A stretch of 64,000 bases of DNA from Xiphophorus maculatus (GCF_002775205.1 NC_036454.1:8127882-8191881), one strand, 5' to 3'; positions 46,133-57,870 are shown, numbered from the stretch's first letter. The notes: generated by a model not told the origin, from the letters alone. Numbers and translations are program-made.

Positions 46133-46342
46133 TGTAAATGGACTGAACTTATTTAGCGTTTTTCCAGTCATTTTTGACCACTCAAAGCACTTTACACTAG
46201 AGTCACATTCACCCAGTCACACTCACACACATTTACTTAATTTGGGGATAAGTGCCTTGCCCAGAGGCACATTGACATGTGGAAGCTGGAATCGAACCTA
46301 CCGATCACAAGACGACTACTCTACCATAGAGCCACAGTCTCC
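46133..46342 (+). mobile_element. dispersed repeat with tRNA-like end
   Basis: Contains CACTCAAAGCACTTTACACT, CATTCACCCAGTCACACTCAC and ends with GGAATCGAACCTACCGATC ... ACCATAGAGCCACAG. This is a common fish repeat whose end resembles an inverse tRNA B box. No functional tRNA can be folded from it by eye. Confidence 0.5.
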
Positions 46343-46534
46343 CCTTGTACTATGCAGTATAAAAGTATTGCTGCTCTTGAGTGAAATTTCTGGAAACTGT
46401 CTTCAGTGAACAAGTTTGTTTTAAATAAATATAAAGTTTTTGTTAAAGTTTTACATTGAAAAACATATTTATATAACATTTACTGGCATAAAGAGGTTCA
46501 ATTAATAAGTAGTAAATATTAAATGTAGGATTAA

Positions 46535-47066
46535 TTGTGATGAATCAATTACTGAAATAATCGTCAACCAATAAATATACAGATTCTAAAATAGGCCATT
46601 TTCTGAAAAAAACAACATATTCAGAGCACATAAAAATAAAAATATTTTCATTTAAGGTTTAAAAACAAACTTTGTAAATAAATTCTGCCAGAACTCCTTC
46701 ACCTGAAAATCCTATTAAGTAGCTTTTGTTATCTAATTATTAGTTGGCTTATAATCAATAGATCGGCTCTACGTTGTATTGATGAGTGAAGCAGAAAGTG
46801 CTGAACTTTTAAAATGTTAGGAGGATTTCTTTAGCTTATTTTACTAACGATCAAGCATTCACTAAAGGAATGCTGTTACTGCATTTTGTGCAACAAAATG
46901 TTTTCTTTTGGAAGAAAAGTAATTCGTTTATTTATCAGCACTTTAAATGCATTTCTAAAATTGTATGAAAAGGCTTATGTGGTCAAATAAAAGATCTGCA
47001 GAATTTTCCCATTTTTAATGTGATTATTAAATTGATTACTGAAACAGTGGTTAGCTGCAGCCCTAA
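46535..47066. mobile_element. dispersed repeat family D, intergenic copy
   Basis: Begins TGTGATGAATCAATTACTG and ends GTTAGCTGCAGCCCTAATT; the same family as in the shoc1 introns. Confidence 0.5.
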
Positions 47067-47099
47067 TTAAATGGTTAAAGTAAAAGTTGCAGTTGGTTG

Positions 47100-47720
<621 letters not shown>

Positions 47721-48469
47721 CCGTCACCTGTGTGTTTTCAAGTTTTTGAGGAATACGACCTCCGGGTCGGATTACAGATCAGGACCAAACGAAAGTTAAA
47801 GAAACCCATAAATATGAAGGTACCACTTTGGTACTCTGCTCTGTTATAGGCAGAGGGCAGAGTACCTAAAAATCATACTCTAGTAGTAGTGCTTGAACAT
47901 ATTTTTACTCAAGAGTACAAAGGTATTTGTTAAAAGGTCTATTCAAATCCTGAGTAACTGATCAAATTGTTAATATTTAAAAGTTACATCGTCAGATGGA
48001 ACAAAACAAAATGTTAAGTGGAAATTTTGGTATTTTAAGGACCAAAATGACAATAATTTGTATAATTATCAATAAAAAATAAATAAAATCGGGCAAATTT
48101 TTCCAAATCAGTTTCTTTTAATAAAAAAAAACTAATAAAATCTGCCTGTGTGTGTTTTTGTCTGGTGAACTTTTGATTAAAACATTTGTTTTTCATTCAG
48201 TGTGTAGAAAATCCAGACATTTTACTCAAGTAAGAGAAGCAATACTTCCTAATGATTACTCAAAAGTAAAAATACAGCATAGTAAAAATACTCCTAAAAG
48301 TAATTTTTTCCCATAGTTACTCAGGTAAATGTAACTAAGTAAATGTAACTAGTTACTAACTTTGATTATAGAAGGCTAATAAATAGTTCCGTAGACCTGA
48401 ATTTATCTATAAGTACTTTATAATTTACTAATAACTTTTTATTATATTAATTAAGGGTGAGAAGGAGAC

Positions 48470-48930
48470 TATGGCTACGTTCACATTGCATGTCTTAATG
48501 CTAAATTCCCCATATTTATTTATTTTTTTTGTCGTGATCGTTCAAACTTCAAACTTCAAACTATAAGTGACTTGAACGTGATCTCCGGCGTGAAGAACCT
48601 AAAAGTACCTCGCATGCGCAGTAGAGGGCGCAATAACGTCACTCACAGAGCGCTATAAAAAGCAGAAGTGCTCAAGTAAACATGGATGCTAACAGCGGAG
48701 CATAGCTTACGATTTTGACGTTGTTGTCCGACCGGAGCAGCACTTTAACAACTTAATCCTCATTCTAGTCCGCCATGGTTGTTTTTCTTCTTCCCGCTTG
48801 TGAGTATCAGGGCGCAGAATAGTGACGTTTGTCAAATATCAATGACGTTCAGGTCACATTTGGATCGGTACCGGATATCCAAGCGGCCTGAGTCGCATTT
48901 AAGAATCCGAAATGTTTTCAGACTGTTATG
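48470..48930. mobile_element. non-autonomous DNA transposon-like repeat
   Basis: Begins TATGGCTACGTTCACATTGC and ends near GGCCTGAGTCGCATTTAAGA..TTCAG. The interior has CGCATGCGCAGTAGAGGGCG and CGGTACCGGATATCC. These words are typical of a widespread fish MITE. There is no coding frame; the TATAAAAA in it is probably not a promoter. Confidence 0.45.
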
Positions 48931-48978
48931 ACCTGTATTAATAAATTAATATGACCTTAACACAGGTCGTAATAAGGC

Positions 48979-49003
48979 AAAAAAAAAAAAAAAAAAAAAA
49001 AAA
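48979..49003. repeat. poly(A) run
   Basis: About 25 consecutive A between two dispersed repeats. Confidence 0.9.
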
Positions 49004-49009
49004 GAAGCA

Positions 49010-49280
49010 GATTTGCTAGGCAACCAGAGTATGGAGTCACTAGGCAACCAGTCTCTGGTTACCTGTTGAGCAGCAGCAGTCTAAGTTATGAGGCATCATA
49101 ACTTCTGAAAAGTGCAAAAAAAATGAGCGTGGATTGAAAAAATTGGATAAAGCAGTAAAGTTCACGCCAACAGTTTGGCAGCATTTCAGATATTTAAAAC
49201 AAAAATCAATAATTATCGACTGATATGAAACGATTATATTGTGGTGAGTTTTTCAGCCGTATCGTTCAGCTCCATCACCA
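49010..49280. mobile_element. dispersed repeat, CTAGGCAACCAG type
   Basis: Contains TTGCTAGGCAACCAGAG and CACTAGGCAACCAG, then GGCAGCATTTCAGATATTTAA as in 39893-40172, and ends around CAGCCGTATCGTTCAGCTCC. Confidence 0.5.
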
Positions 49281-49414
49281 CTTTGTGTTGCTCCGTCACA
49301 TTTTAAAAATCCCCCTGCACACATTGAAGATTGTGGATGAAACCTGACAAAATGTGAAAAAGATTAAGCCAGTGTGGCAGGGTTGCGTTGTGCAAAATGT
49401 TACAAATGTAAATA

Positions 49415-49700
49415 ATCAAGATGGCGTGCCTTTAAAGGGTTTTGGTCGGGGCATTGCGTCACCAAACTGAACCACCTGACTCCGAGTGCGTCTGCAGACC
49501 TGAGTGGAGGCGGACGGCGGCCTGCAGGTGCAATCTCTCGGACGTGCAGCAGTACCCATGAATGGGCGATTCAGAGCAAACGGCCCCATCGGGGCCCGTT
49601 CTCCAGGCCCTCGGCTAATCCCGCCGCCTAATCGGATTATGTAAATTCCTACTCCACACACACGGTTTTCTGGAAGGCTGCGTCTTTGAAACAACACTTG
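49415..49700. promoter_or_regulatory. candidate tal2 proximal enhancer, homeodomain/octamer block 1
   Basis: A G+C-rich, repeat-free block about 0.7-0.9 kb upstream of the tal2 TATA box. It contains TGCAGGTGCAA at 49523-49533. At 49627-49655 it has a 29-base stretch centred on the palindrome TAATCGGATTA fused to ATGTAAAT. A very similar stretch is found downstream of tal2 at 57079-57107. The palindrome fits the known dimer site of K50 homeodomains such as OTX proteins. Enhancer function is inferred. Confidence 0.45.
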
Positions 49701-50353
49701 AAGGGTGTAAAAAGAAACAGTGACAATTGGTTAAACTGGACTTGTTATTTCATCTGAACGGGGGTTGAAGGGAAAATAAAGAAGTGCGGAGTGGCCGCTG
49801 AGATGGGAGTCAGACTCTGGCCTCCATGTTTCCTCTAATTTATGTGTGGCCCCTTGGAATCACTCTACAAGATTACCGTAGTCATAACAAAACACATATT
49901 GTTCGACTGTCAATCTGCATGTGGTGTTTTTACCTTTTGTGGGCCAATCAGGCTGAGTTTAAAGGCAGAGCAGCAGGTTTTTCTCCTGGTGGGGCGTCCA
50001 CACCTAATGTCAGAGGAGCAGAAAGGAATCAGTGTCCAGAATAGTAAGAGAACGATCCGAACGTCTCAGTTTCACCTCAATAGGAGTTTATGACCTTCAG
50101 TGGGATCATTCAGGGATTAAATGACACAAACAATCACCTTAAAGGTGGCCTACTTTCAGTCATTTTAAAAGTTGAACACAAAAACCTGATAAAATCATTT
50201 TAAAACCATCTAAAGTCACGACCTCCGCAGAGCAACATCAATAATTCACATCAATTTATTCACAATAACAATAAAGGAGGTGGAGGTGGGGACTGAGCAG
50301 CGACCACAATGAAGCACCACCACGACACACGTCACACAATGGGGGCGTCCGGC

Positions 50354-50360
50354 TATAAAA
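50354..50360 (+). promoter_or_regulatory. tal2: tal2 TATA box
   Basis: TATAAAA within GGCTATAAAAGGTGGG sits in a G+C-rich setting about 1.9 kb upstream of the tal2 ATG. It lies 25-30 bases ahead of a pyrimidine-rich sequence suited to transcription start. Confidence 0.55.
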
Positions 50361-50384
50361 GGTGGGATGGAGGCGCCGCGTCTC

Positions 50385-50529
50385 ACCCCGGCTCCTCTCT
50401 CTCCCTCTCGCTCCACCGGATCCAGTGAGGATGAGGAGGCTCTGGTGAGCGCAGCCTCGACCAAGGACTCCCAGACCTGCGGACAAAAGCCCTGCCTTCT
50501 GAGATTTCTGCACATTTCTACACAAACAG
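50385..50529 (+). other. tal2: probable non-coding first exon of tal2
   Basis: G+C-rich sequence following the TATA box. It ends at a donor ACAG|GTCAGA (50529/50530); a stronger alternative, TCTG|GTGAGC, lies at 50444/50445. Either could splice to the acceptor TTACCTTCCAG ending at 52232, five bases before the tal2 ATG. Read from splice signals only; a transcript would settle the exon end. Confidence 0.4.
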
Positions 50530-51421
50530 GTCAGATATTTCATATTTTTCATGTTTGCTTTGGTTATAGATGTCATTTATAAAAAATAGTGGGAGAAAAT
50601 TATATTTTTCTTTTTTGAAAATTCGCCTTTTTCTGCAAGAAAACCTGCTGAAAATAATTTCACTCAATATTTTTCACTAAATGATCATGAATTTAAAAAA
50701 ACAACTTATTCTACAAAAACTTACACACAGATCAGGGCTGAACATTGAACAAATATGCTATTTTCAAAGATAAAAATATAAAATATGCATCTTTTTAAAT
50801 TGAATTCATATTTATAGCCAAGATTGAATTTGTAATTTTTCTATATTATTAGATTAATTTGATTACTTACAGCAAAGTGTCTTGTAAAATGCATTTGTTC
50901 AGATCTATATACTTACATAATTTCAATTAACTTGTATATTAAACTGAATTGAAATGACATTGAACGCATTTATATAGATTTTGAGGAAATTTTACCTAAA
51001 GGTGCTTTATATAAAAACTGGACTCATGATACAGAAATACACAATAAATTATCATCAACTTTTATTTAACCAGAATTTTAAAAACTCCTTGAGATTCAAA
51101 ATATATTTTCACAAGAGAGTTGTGACAGCAGAACAGATACAAGAAGTCACTAACAAATAAACACCGTCACTCAACAACAACAAAACTGTCTTTAAAATTA
51201 AAAACTCAGGTCGTAAATCAGCTATAAAGCCATGAGACACACACTGTTTCTGCAACTTTTCCTAAAATACCTTTAAAAGGATAAAATAATCCTTCAACTG
51301 AAATTTGTTCTTAATATGATTCAATGCTGCAAAATCTAATGTGTACCAACAGAAACCAAACATATAAACAGAAAACAGTCACATTCCTGTCTGATACTAA
51401 ATTTAACTAAAGACATTGTAG

Positions 51422-51778
51422 AGCTGCAAAAACACAAAGTGAATATTTTTAGTCCAATTTCTACAAATAACTTGAAATAAGACAAAATTAACTCACAAGT
51501 AACTTTTAAATTAATTATAGTGGCTTGTTTTAAGTAACTTATTACTTAATATTGATGAAAAATGACCGGTTTTACTGTCTGATTATTTCACTCGTAACAA
51601 TACATTTTCCCACGTTATAAGGGAAATAATCTACCAGTTGAACTGGAACTTTTTATCATTATTAAGGAGTTATTTATTTAAAACAAGCTCATATATCTTA
51701 CTGAAAAGTTACTTGTAAGTTAGTTTTGTCTTATTTCAAGTTAGTTAAGATATTTGTGCTAGAAACTAGACCAAAAAG
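51422..51778 (+). mobile_element. palindromic MITE family A, copy in the tal2 intron
   Basis: Runs from AGCTGCAAAAACACAAAG to CTAGAAACTAGACCAAAAA with both arms. It is immediately followed by a second, unrelated transposon. Confidence 0.7.
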
Positions 51779-51781
51779 AAC

Positions 51782-52115
51782 TCTGGAAAAAAGTAAGAGA
51801 CCACTCAAAATGATCCGTTTCTCTGATTTTACGTTTTTTTAGGTGTAGGTTTGAATAAAGTGAACATTGTTTTTTTATTCTATGAACTCCTGACATGTCT
51901 CAAAAATGTTGTATTTATTTGCAGAAAATGAGAAATGATCAGAATAACCAAAAAGATGCAGTGCTTTAAGATCTCAAATAATGCAAAGAAAACAAGTTTA
52001 TATTAATTTAGAAACAACAATGCTGATGTTTTAACTCAGGAAGAGTTCAGAAACCAATATTTGGTGGAATGACTGGGAGGTTTTCAGTGCAGTGGGCTCT
52101 TCATTTATTCCAGAG
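51782..52115 (+). mobile_element. Tc1-like transposon end fragment in the tal2 intron
   Basis: Contains AAAGTAAGAGACCACTCAAA, GCAGAAAATGAGAAATG, AAGATGCAGTGCTTTAAGA and TATTTGGTGGAATGACTGGG, words I know from a very abundant fish Tc1-type element. It ends about 120 bases before the tal2 coding exon. No transposase frame remains. Confidence 0.55.
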
Positions 52116-52236
52116 CTGTATGTTTAGTAAGATTAAAATTTTTACACAAAGCATAAATATTGAATCAATATAATCTAAAACAGATGAATAAACTGTGCTA
52201 AAAGGCTTCATTCAATCCCGATTACCTTCCAGCATC

Positions 52237-52575
52237 ATGACCAGGAAGGTGTTCACCAACACCAGGGAGCGCTGGCGCCAGCACAACGTCAACACGGCCT
52301 TCGCAGAGCTCCGTAAGCTCATCCCCACCCATCCTCCGGAGAAGAAGCTGAGCAAGAACGAGATCCTGCGCCTGGCCATGCGCTACATCAACTTCCTGGT
52401 GCAGCTGCTGGAGAGCCAGAGCGGCCAGCCGGCCGGCCACTCCTCCACCGCCCTACTCAGCTTCCTGAGGGGCAACATGGAGCGGCTGCACTCGCCTCCC
52501 CGAACCTGGACCGCCACCAGCGACACCGAGGCGCCGTCGCCCGGATCCAGGAGTGACAGCTCCGAGGCCTGGTAG
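52237..52575 (+). CDS. tal2: TAL bHLH transcription factor 2
   Basis: Class II basic helix-loop-helix factor that binds E-boxes as a heterodimer with E proteins; in vertebrates it acts in midbrain GABAergic neuron development. One coding exon, 112 residues, close to the 108 of mammals. The basic region and helix 1 fill about residues 3-29 ([18 protein letters not shown], then [10 protein letters not shown]). The loop is THPPEKKLS and helix 2 is [19 protein letters not shown] at about residues 40-58. The tail is Ser/Pro-rich and ends SDSSEAW. The open frame extends 14 codons further 5', but the family begins MTRK and an acceptor (CAG at 52230-52232) separates the two, so I start at 52237. G+C is much higher than in the flanks, as usual for this family. 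Human TAL2 and SHOC1 both lie in 9q31, which agrees with the linkage here. Confidence 0.96.
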   Translation: MTRKVFTNTRERWRQHNVNTAFAELRKLIPTHPPEKKLSKNEILRLAMRYINFLVQLLESQSGQPAGHSSTALLSFLRGNMERLHSPPRTWTATSDTEAPSPGSRSDSSEAW

Positions 52576-52622
52576 ACGAGAAGAACATGGAGGACTTTTC
52601 AAACTGTTTTTTTTAACGGGGG

Positions 52623-53676
52623 AATAAAAACTTGTTATGTTGTGGAAGACGAGAAGCGTCCCTCCTGCGACGCTAATTATTTATAAAATATAATTTCCAG
52701 GAGCAATTTATACGTTTTTTGCATGGAAGTGTCCCACGTTCCCTTCGTGTCTCCATGTTTGCATCCCTTGTTGCTGGAACTGATTTAATTTCGCAAAAAT
52801 TCCTGGTTTTCCAATGAGGAAAATGGAGGATTATGGATTTTCTTATTCTGACTTAGATTAAATGAGCAACAGATGAAGGCTCAGATACGTCTCCAGACTG
52901 CAAACAAGCACTTTTAGTTTTTTTTTCCTTTAAAATACCACAACTCAATCAACAACAGAGTACTAGGACCATGCTAAGAAAATTAAAAATAAGAAAATTA
53001 CAAGAATAAAGTCAAAGTAATACAGGAATAAAGTCACAATTATATGAGAATAGTTAATATTTTGAGAATAAAGTCAAAATATTGAGAATAAATTAGAAAT
53101 AATATGAGAATAAAGTTGTAGTATTTCCAGAATAAAGTCACAATATGACTTTATTCTGGGAATTTATGTCTTTATTCTCGTACGACTTTGTTCGAGACTT
53201 TGTTTTTATTCTCACTATTTTGACGTTTTTCTCATATTATTTTGATTATTCTCATACAACTTTACTCTCACAATATTATGACTTTATTCTCTGAATTTTT
53301 CTTTCATCATTTCTTAGTCCTAATATCTAATCTGACCTTTTTTCATTTATCAAGTTCCTGAGGCTTCGAGAAACCAGATTTCCTGTTTTCCTTCCTTTTT
53401 CTCAAAACTCAGCAGCTAATTTCTGATGTTTGGATGAAACTGACAATCTGCTTTCAGTCATTGCTCACAAATATCAGATTTCAAAGGAATTTTTGCTTTT
53501 TTTAAATTTATTTATTTTTTGTAAATATGCATGTGATATGATGGCCAAAGATATTGAACTGATTGTCAACTGTGAGGAGTGTGTAAATTATCAATCTTAT
53601 ATGTCTTTGCTAATTTATTTTTGATTTACTTGTGGACACATAGTATCTTATTTATTTTAACTATTTATTCAATAAA
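52623..53676 (+). promoter_or_regulatory. tal2: tal2 3' region with two polyadenylation signals
   Basis: AATAAA occurs at 52623-52628, 48 bases past the stop, and again at 53671-53676, followed by a GT-rich stretch. The second looks more like a true 3' end, which would give a 3' UTR of about 1.1 kb. The stretch 52975-53300 inside it is an AT-rich tandem repeat. Confidence 0.4.
52975..53300. repeat. AT-rich tandem repeat with inverted halves
   Basis: The left half repeats GAATAAAGTCA(A/C)AAT-type words. From about 53145 the complement (TGACTTTATTCT) follows, so the array can fold on itself. It is the same family as 41570-41830. Confidence 0.7.
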
Positions 53677-54610
53677 GGATTTGTTAATTATTTGGGTGTT
53701 TTTCTTTATGCATTTTGTGAAATATTTACACAGAAACACTGTAACTGACAGAAGTTCTGACCCAGTTTTCATTACATTCAACACTTTAAGGCTATAAATT
53801 TCCAGATATTTTTTTTACATTTCTAAATAACATTAGTATTTGAGTTCAAAGTTTTCACCTCAAACGTCAACTAAAAATAAGGTTCAATTATCTAAAAGTA
53901 CCACAATTACGAAACAAAACAATAAGAAATGGCTTCTGATGTTTAGCTCTGAGTCGTTTCACTGCTCTTGTTGCAAGTCGATCTGAAATAGACACTCCTA
54001 ATCTAAATGTAAATTTTTATTTTTTGTAAAGCCTGGCAGTTATTATTATTATATAAATTAATATTAAATTTTCATCCTACTTCAATAAAGTTGTAGAAAA
54101 TTTATATTTTTCCTTATTAGTTTGTTTTCCATAATATCCAGAAATAAAGAAACTATGAAGATAATTTTCCAAATTTTCAAAAAGCAAAACCACTTGAATT
54201 TCAGGATGACAGCCATTTTTCAAGATGGCCGCCATTTTGACCGCTTATATTGTCACACTGTGGTCACTGAAGCAAAGAAGAAAAGCTGCTGCTTTGTGTC
54301 ATCAAAGCTCAGAGGTTTGTTCCTCTGCAGCCATGTGGACACAAGGCTGACCTTTGCCCTTTGTCCGCTGACCAGAGGCCTGACAGAGGAACGGCTCGAT
54401 GTGCCCGCTTAACTTGTAACCCCTGAGGTCAGAGGTCGCTCCGAAGTCAAACGCTGTCCAGTTGGTCGTTGTGCGGACGGCGTTGCTGGAGGGATGATGT
54501 CATAAACGCCGAGAGCGAACGAAGGAATTCCTGGAAGAAAAACAGAAACAAACGTTATTTAAGCAGGATGATGTAAATGTAAAAACAATAAACCTAAAAG
54601 AAGACAACAC
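53677..54610. other. intergenic DNA with a G+C-rich patch at 54290-54530
   Basis: The first 600 bases are AT-rich and featureless. At 54290-54530 composition rises. On the minus strand an excellent pyrimidine-rich acceptor (GTTTTTCTTCCAG ending at 54531) opens into a frame of about 39 codons reading [18 protein letters not shown] and onward. I recognise no family, and no upstream exon is seen, so I do not call a gene. Confidence 0.3.
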
Positions 54611-55618
54611 GGACGGACGGATGGATATTGACTGGTTGGTTGGTTGGTTGGTTGGTTGGTTGGTTGGTTGGTTGGTTGGATGGATGGATGGATATCGACT
54701 GGTTGGATGGATTTATGGATATTCACTGATTGGATGGATGGATGGTTGGATGGATGAATGGATGGATGGATGGATATTGACTGGTTGGTTGGATGGATGG
54801 ATGGATGTTGACTGGTTGGATGTATGGATGGATGGTTGTTTGGATGGATGAATGGATGGATGGATGAAAATCGACTGGTTGGATGGATGTATGGATGGTT
54901 GGATGGATGAATGGATGATATTGACTGGTTGGATGGATGGATGGATGGATGGATGGATGGATGGATGGATGGATGGATGGATGGATGGATGGATGGATGG
55001 ATATTGACTGGTTGGATGTATGGATGGATGGATTTTGACTGGTTGGTTGGTTGGATGGATGGATGGATGGATGGATGGATGGATGGATGGATGGATGGAT
55101 GGATGGATGGATGGATGGATGGATATTGACTGGTTGGATGTATGGATATTCAGTGGTTTGTTGGATTAATGGATGGATGGATGGATGGATGGATGGATAT
55201 CGACTGGTTGGATGGATGTATGGATATTGACTGGATTGATGGATGGTTGGATGGATGAATGGATGGATATTGACTGGTTGCATGGATGGATGGATGGATG
55301 GTTGGATGGATGAATGGATGGATATTGACTGGTTGGTTGGATGGATGGATGGTTGGATGGATATTGACTGGTTGGATGGATGAATGGATGGATATTGACT
55401 GGTTGGTTGGATGGATGGATGGTTGGATGGATATTGACTGGTTGGATGGATGAATGGATGGATATTGACTGGTTGGTTGGATGGATGGATGGTTGGATGG
55501 ATATTGACTGGTTGGTTGGATGGATGGATGGATGGATGGATGGATGGATGGATGGATGGATGGATGGATGGTTGGATGGATGAATGGATGGATGGATATT
55601 GACTGGTTGGATGGATAT
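54611..55618. repeat. 1-kb GGAT/GGTT tetranucleotide array with higher-order units
   Basis: The array is built of GATG and GGTT tetranucleotides punctuated by ATATTGACTGGTTGG. A 70-base unit starting GATATTGACTGGTTGGTTGG repeats at 55321, 55391 and 55461. The long Trp/Met/Asp-rich plus-strand frames and Ile-His-Pro-rich minus-strand frames are simple translations of the repeat. Confidence 0.95.
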
Positions 55619-55998
55619 TTAATCCACATTACGAAACTAAATTTCCAGGTTTTTCCAGGATTTTCCAGGCTGCCTTTACAGAAAAGTGAAAATTTTCCAT
55701 AATGAAAACCTGAGAATTACCAACTGCTACCACAGACATGTGTGATTTTCTGATTTGTTGTCTTGCTAACGGCTGAGCTAACGGCAGCAGTCGGTTCATT
55801 TCAGCTGCCTGGCCAACATTTAGTTGCTTAACCATCTATTGAGCCGATCCTCAGACCAAACATGGCGGCTAACTGAGCTGAAGAGTAAACACTGATCTGA
55901 CTGCAGGCTCTTCAACCGGGGGAGTTAAACTCTGACTAAACGAAGCCGAGAGCAGCTGGACTCAACGACTGGAGAGAAATGACAGCTGAACCTTTGTA
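55619..55998. other. intergenic, no feature recognised
   Basis: Ordinary composition. The open frame on the minus strand at 55629-55835 has no recognisable similarity. Confidence 0.4.
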
Positions 55999-56398
55999 AC
56001 ACTGGAAAAACACAAAATATTACCAAGTATTTATGGTAAAATAAGTAAAAATATCTAAGTGCACTTGAAATCAGACAAAACTAAATTACAAGTAACTTTT
56101 CAGGAATATGTACTAGTTTCAAGTCAATAATTCCTTAATATTGATAAATAAAGTGCTGGTTGTACTGGTAGATTATTTTAATTTAAACATGGTAAAAATG
56201 TTTGGTTATAAGTTAAATAATCTGCCAGTGGAACTAGGCATTTTTCATCAATACTAAAGAATAATTTACCTAAAACAAGCTCTTATTTATTGCTGGAAAG
56301 TTGCTTCCAAGTAGGTTTTGTCTTATTTCTAGTGAACTAAGATATTTTCACTATAAACTAGACAAAAATACTTGGTAGGATTTTGTGTTTTTGCAGTG
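55999..56398 (+). mobile_element. palindromic MITE family A, full-length copy
   Basis: Runs from ACACTGGAAAAACACAAAAT to TTTTGTGTTTTTGCAGTG, with both arms and the AATCTGCCAGTGGAACTAG centre. Confidence 0.78.
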
Positions 56399-56559
56399 AT
56401 AAGCTTTGTGGTTTCTTTGAAAACTGGAATATGAGGTAAAAATGCTGTCATGGTAACACTTTATTTACAGATTCCTCCCAATCAGGTCGGAACATTACGG
56501 TTTTTCTGCAGAGTTAGGAAAAACCTGATGTGTAAAAAAAAACCCAACATAACAACAAA

Positions 56560-57120
56560 TCTGCATGCCTCTCACTCCCTCCGCATCTTCCTGATTGACT
56601 ATTCCTTCGCGAGCATGCGGGTAATCGTCTATTGAGAGCACATTTCCTTATCAGCGTCTGGCATGCTGTCTGAATCCGTTATCACAATGGAGCAGATCGG
56701 CGCAGGCAGCCCCACGCTCTCCCGGCTCCATAAAGAGAGCGTTTCTGGAGCTGGGAGCCAGCCGATAGGCCCTGAGCTCTTTATCCCCTTAAAGCCAATT
56801 CACTCTTTGCATGTTTAAATATCTTAGCTCAACCCCTGCCCTTCCTCTCCCATCGCACTCGAGCCGCCCTCTTCCTCCTCCTCCTCCCAATCTCAGCAGG
56901 TCCGGGGCTGAGCAGCGGCTGTAATCGACCTGCGACGTGGGAGCAGAAGATGCAGGTGCAAGGGCTGCGTGTCCGCTGCCAGAGGAGGGGAGTCCTCCAT
57001 TGTTGGGCTGGACAGCACCCTCTCTCCTCTGGAGCACCCTGTGAAGGAAGCAGGGGGCGCACAGAGACAATCACCCACCCTAATCTGATTATGCAAATGT
57101 CTACTTCAAAAGGCAACACT
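56560..57120. promoter_or_regulatory. candidate distal enhancer, homeodomain/octamer block 2
   Basis: A G+C-rich block without repeat ends, 4-4.5 kb past the tal2 stop. It includes CTTATCAG near 56648, GTTATCACAATGG near 56680 (GATA- and SOX-like cores), TGCAGGTGCAA at 56951-56961, and at 57079-57107 the stretch with TAATCTGATTA fused to ATGCAAAT. That order of motifs repeats the block at 49523-49655. The overlapping minus-strand frames at 56789-57119 are not considered coding. Confidence 0.45.
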
Positions 57121-57439
57121 CTGTAACCCTCAGCAAGTGGTGCAAAGGAGGCAGAGGAAGCAGCAGGAATGTGAGCAAATGCACAGTAAATTCCTATGAA
57201 AATTTAATTTAAATAAATCAGAAATCAAGGATTTTTGCTGCTTCCATCTCAGGTTGCTGTGTCCCACCAGGGGGAGGTGTAGGAATGAGAACGGAAGACA
57301 TTCGCGGTGTGAATGGATGCTGACTCGCTCAACAGGGATTGAATTCAGTATTCAAATAGCCATTGTTTTTCCAGCCACCCCTGAATCCAGCGTCAGAAGG
57401 GGATCTACAATGTTAATGAGGGGGACGAAGTGCACAGCT

Positions 57440-57870
57440 TTAGGGGGTTTTCACACCTGATAGATTCGGTTCGATTGGGGACCAAAGTTGGAACATTTTT
57501 TGACATTTTCAGCTGCTGCAGTTCTGTTTCACACCAAAACCTGTTCCCCTCCTTGCCTGTGGAAGGAGGGGAACGTTAAGGAAACGACACAGAAACCTCA
57601 AAAAAAAAAAAAAAAGACATGAGCGCAACTTCCTTCTTGAAAAAATGAAAACAAAAATGGAATAGTGTCAGATTTTAATGGCGGTAGGATTTAAATTTCA
57701 TCTTTGGTAAAAGACAACGAGCCATTTCTCCCACTAGAACAAGACTCTTGTGGGTTTGTTTTTGTTGTATTTACCCAGAATGCCCAGGGATATAGTCTCC
57801 AGTCTGCTTGATGTTCACATCTGCATTCGAACCAAGAATGATGGTGTTTTCACACCTGATAGTTCGGTAG
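57440..57870. mobile_element. dispersed repeat pieces with GTTTTCACACCTGATAG words
   Basis: The word TTTTCACACCTGATAG(A)TTCGGT occurs at about 57449 and again, in the same orientation, at about 57847. Between them are CTGTTTCACACCAAAACC and a palindromic CCCCTCCTTGCC..GGAAGGAGGGG. Likely remnants of a hAT-type non-autonomous element; the family is a guess. Confidence 0.4.

Noticed and set aside
55321..55530. CRISPR-like array because of regular 70-base spacing
   Set aside because: The spacers are themselves repeats of the same tetranucleotides, and the genome is a vertebrate.
54723..55629. Long Ile-His-Pro-Ser open frames (minus) and Trp-Met-Asp-Gly frames (plus)
   Set aside because: They are direct translations of the GATG/GGTT array and carry no independent coding signal.
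56789..57119. Three overlapping minus-strand open frames of 67-96 aa
   Set aside because: They overlap the candidate enhancer block, show no splice context and no recognisable domain.
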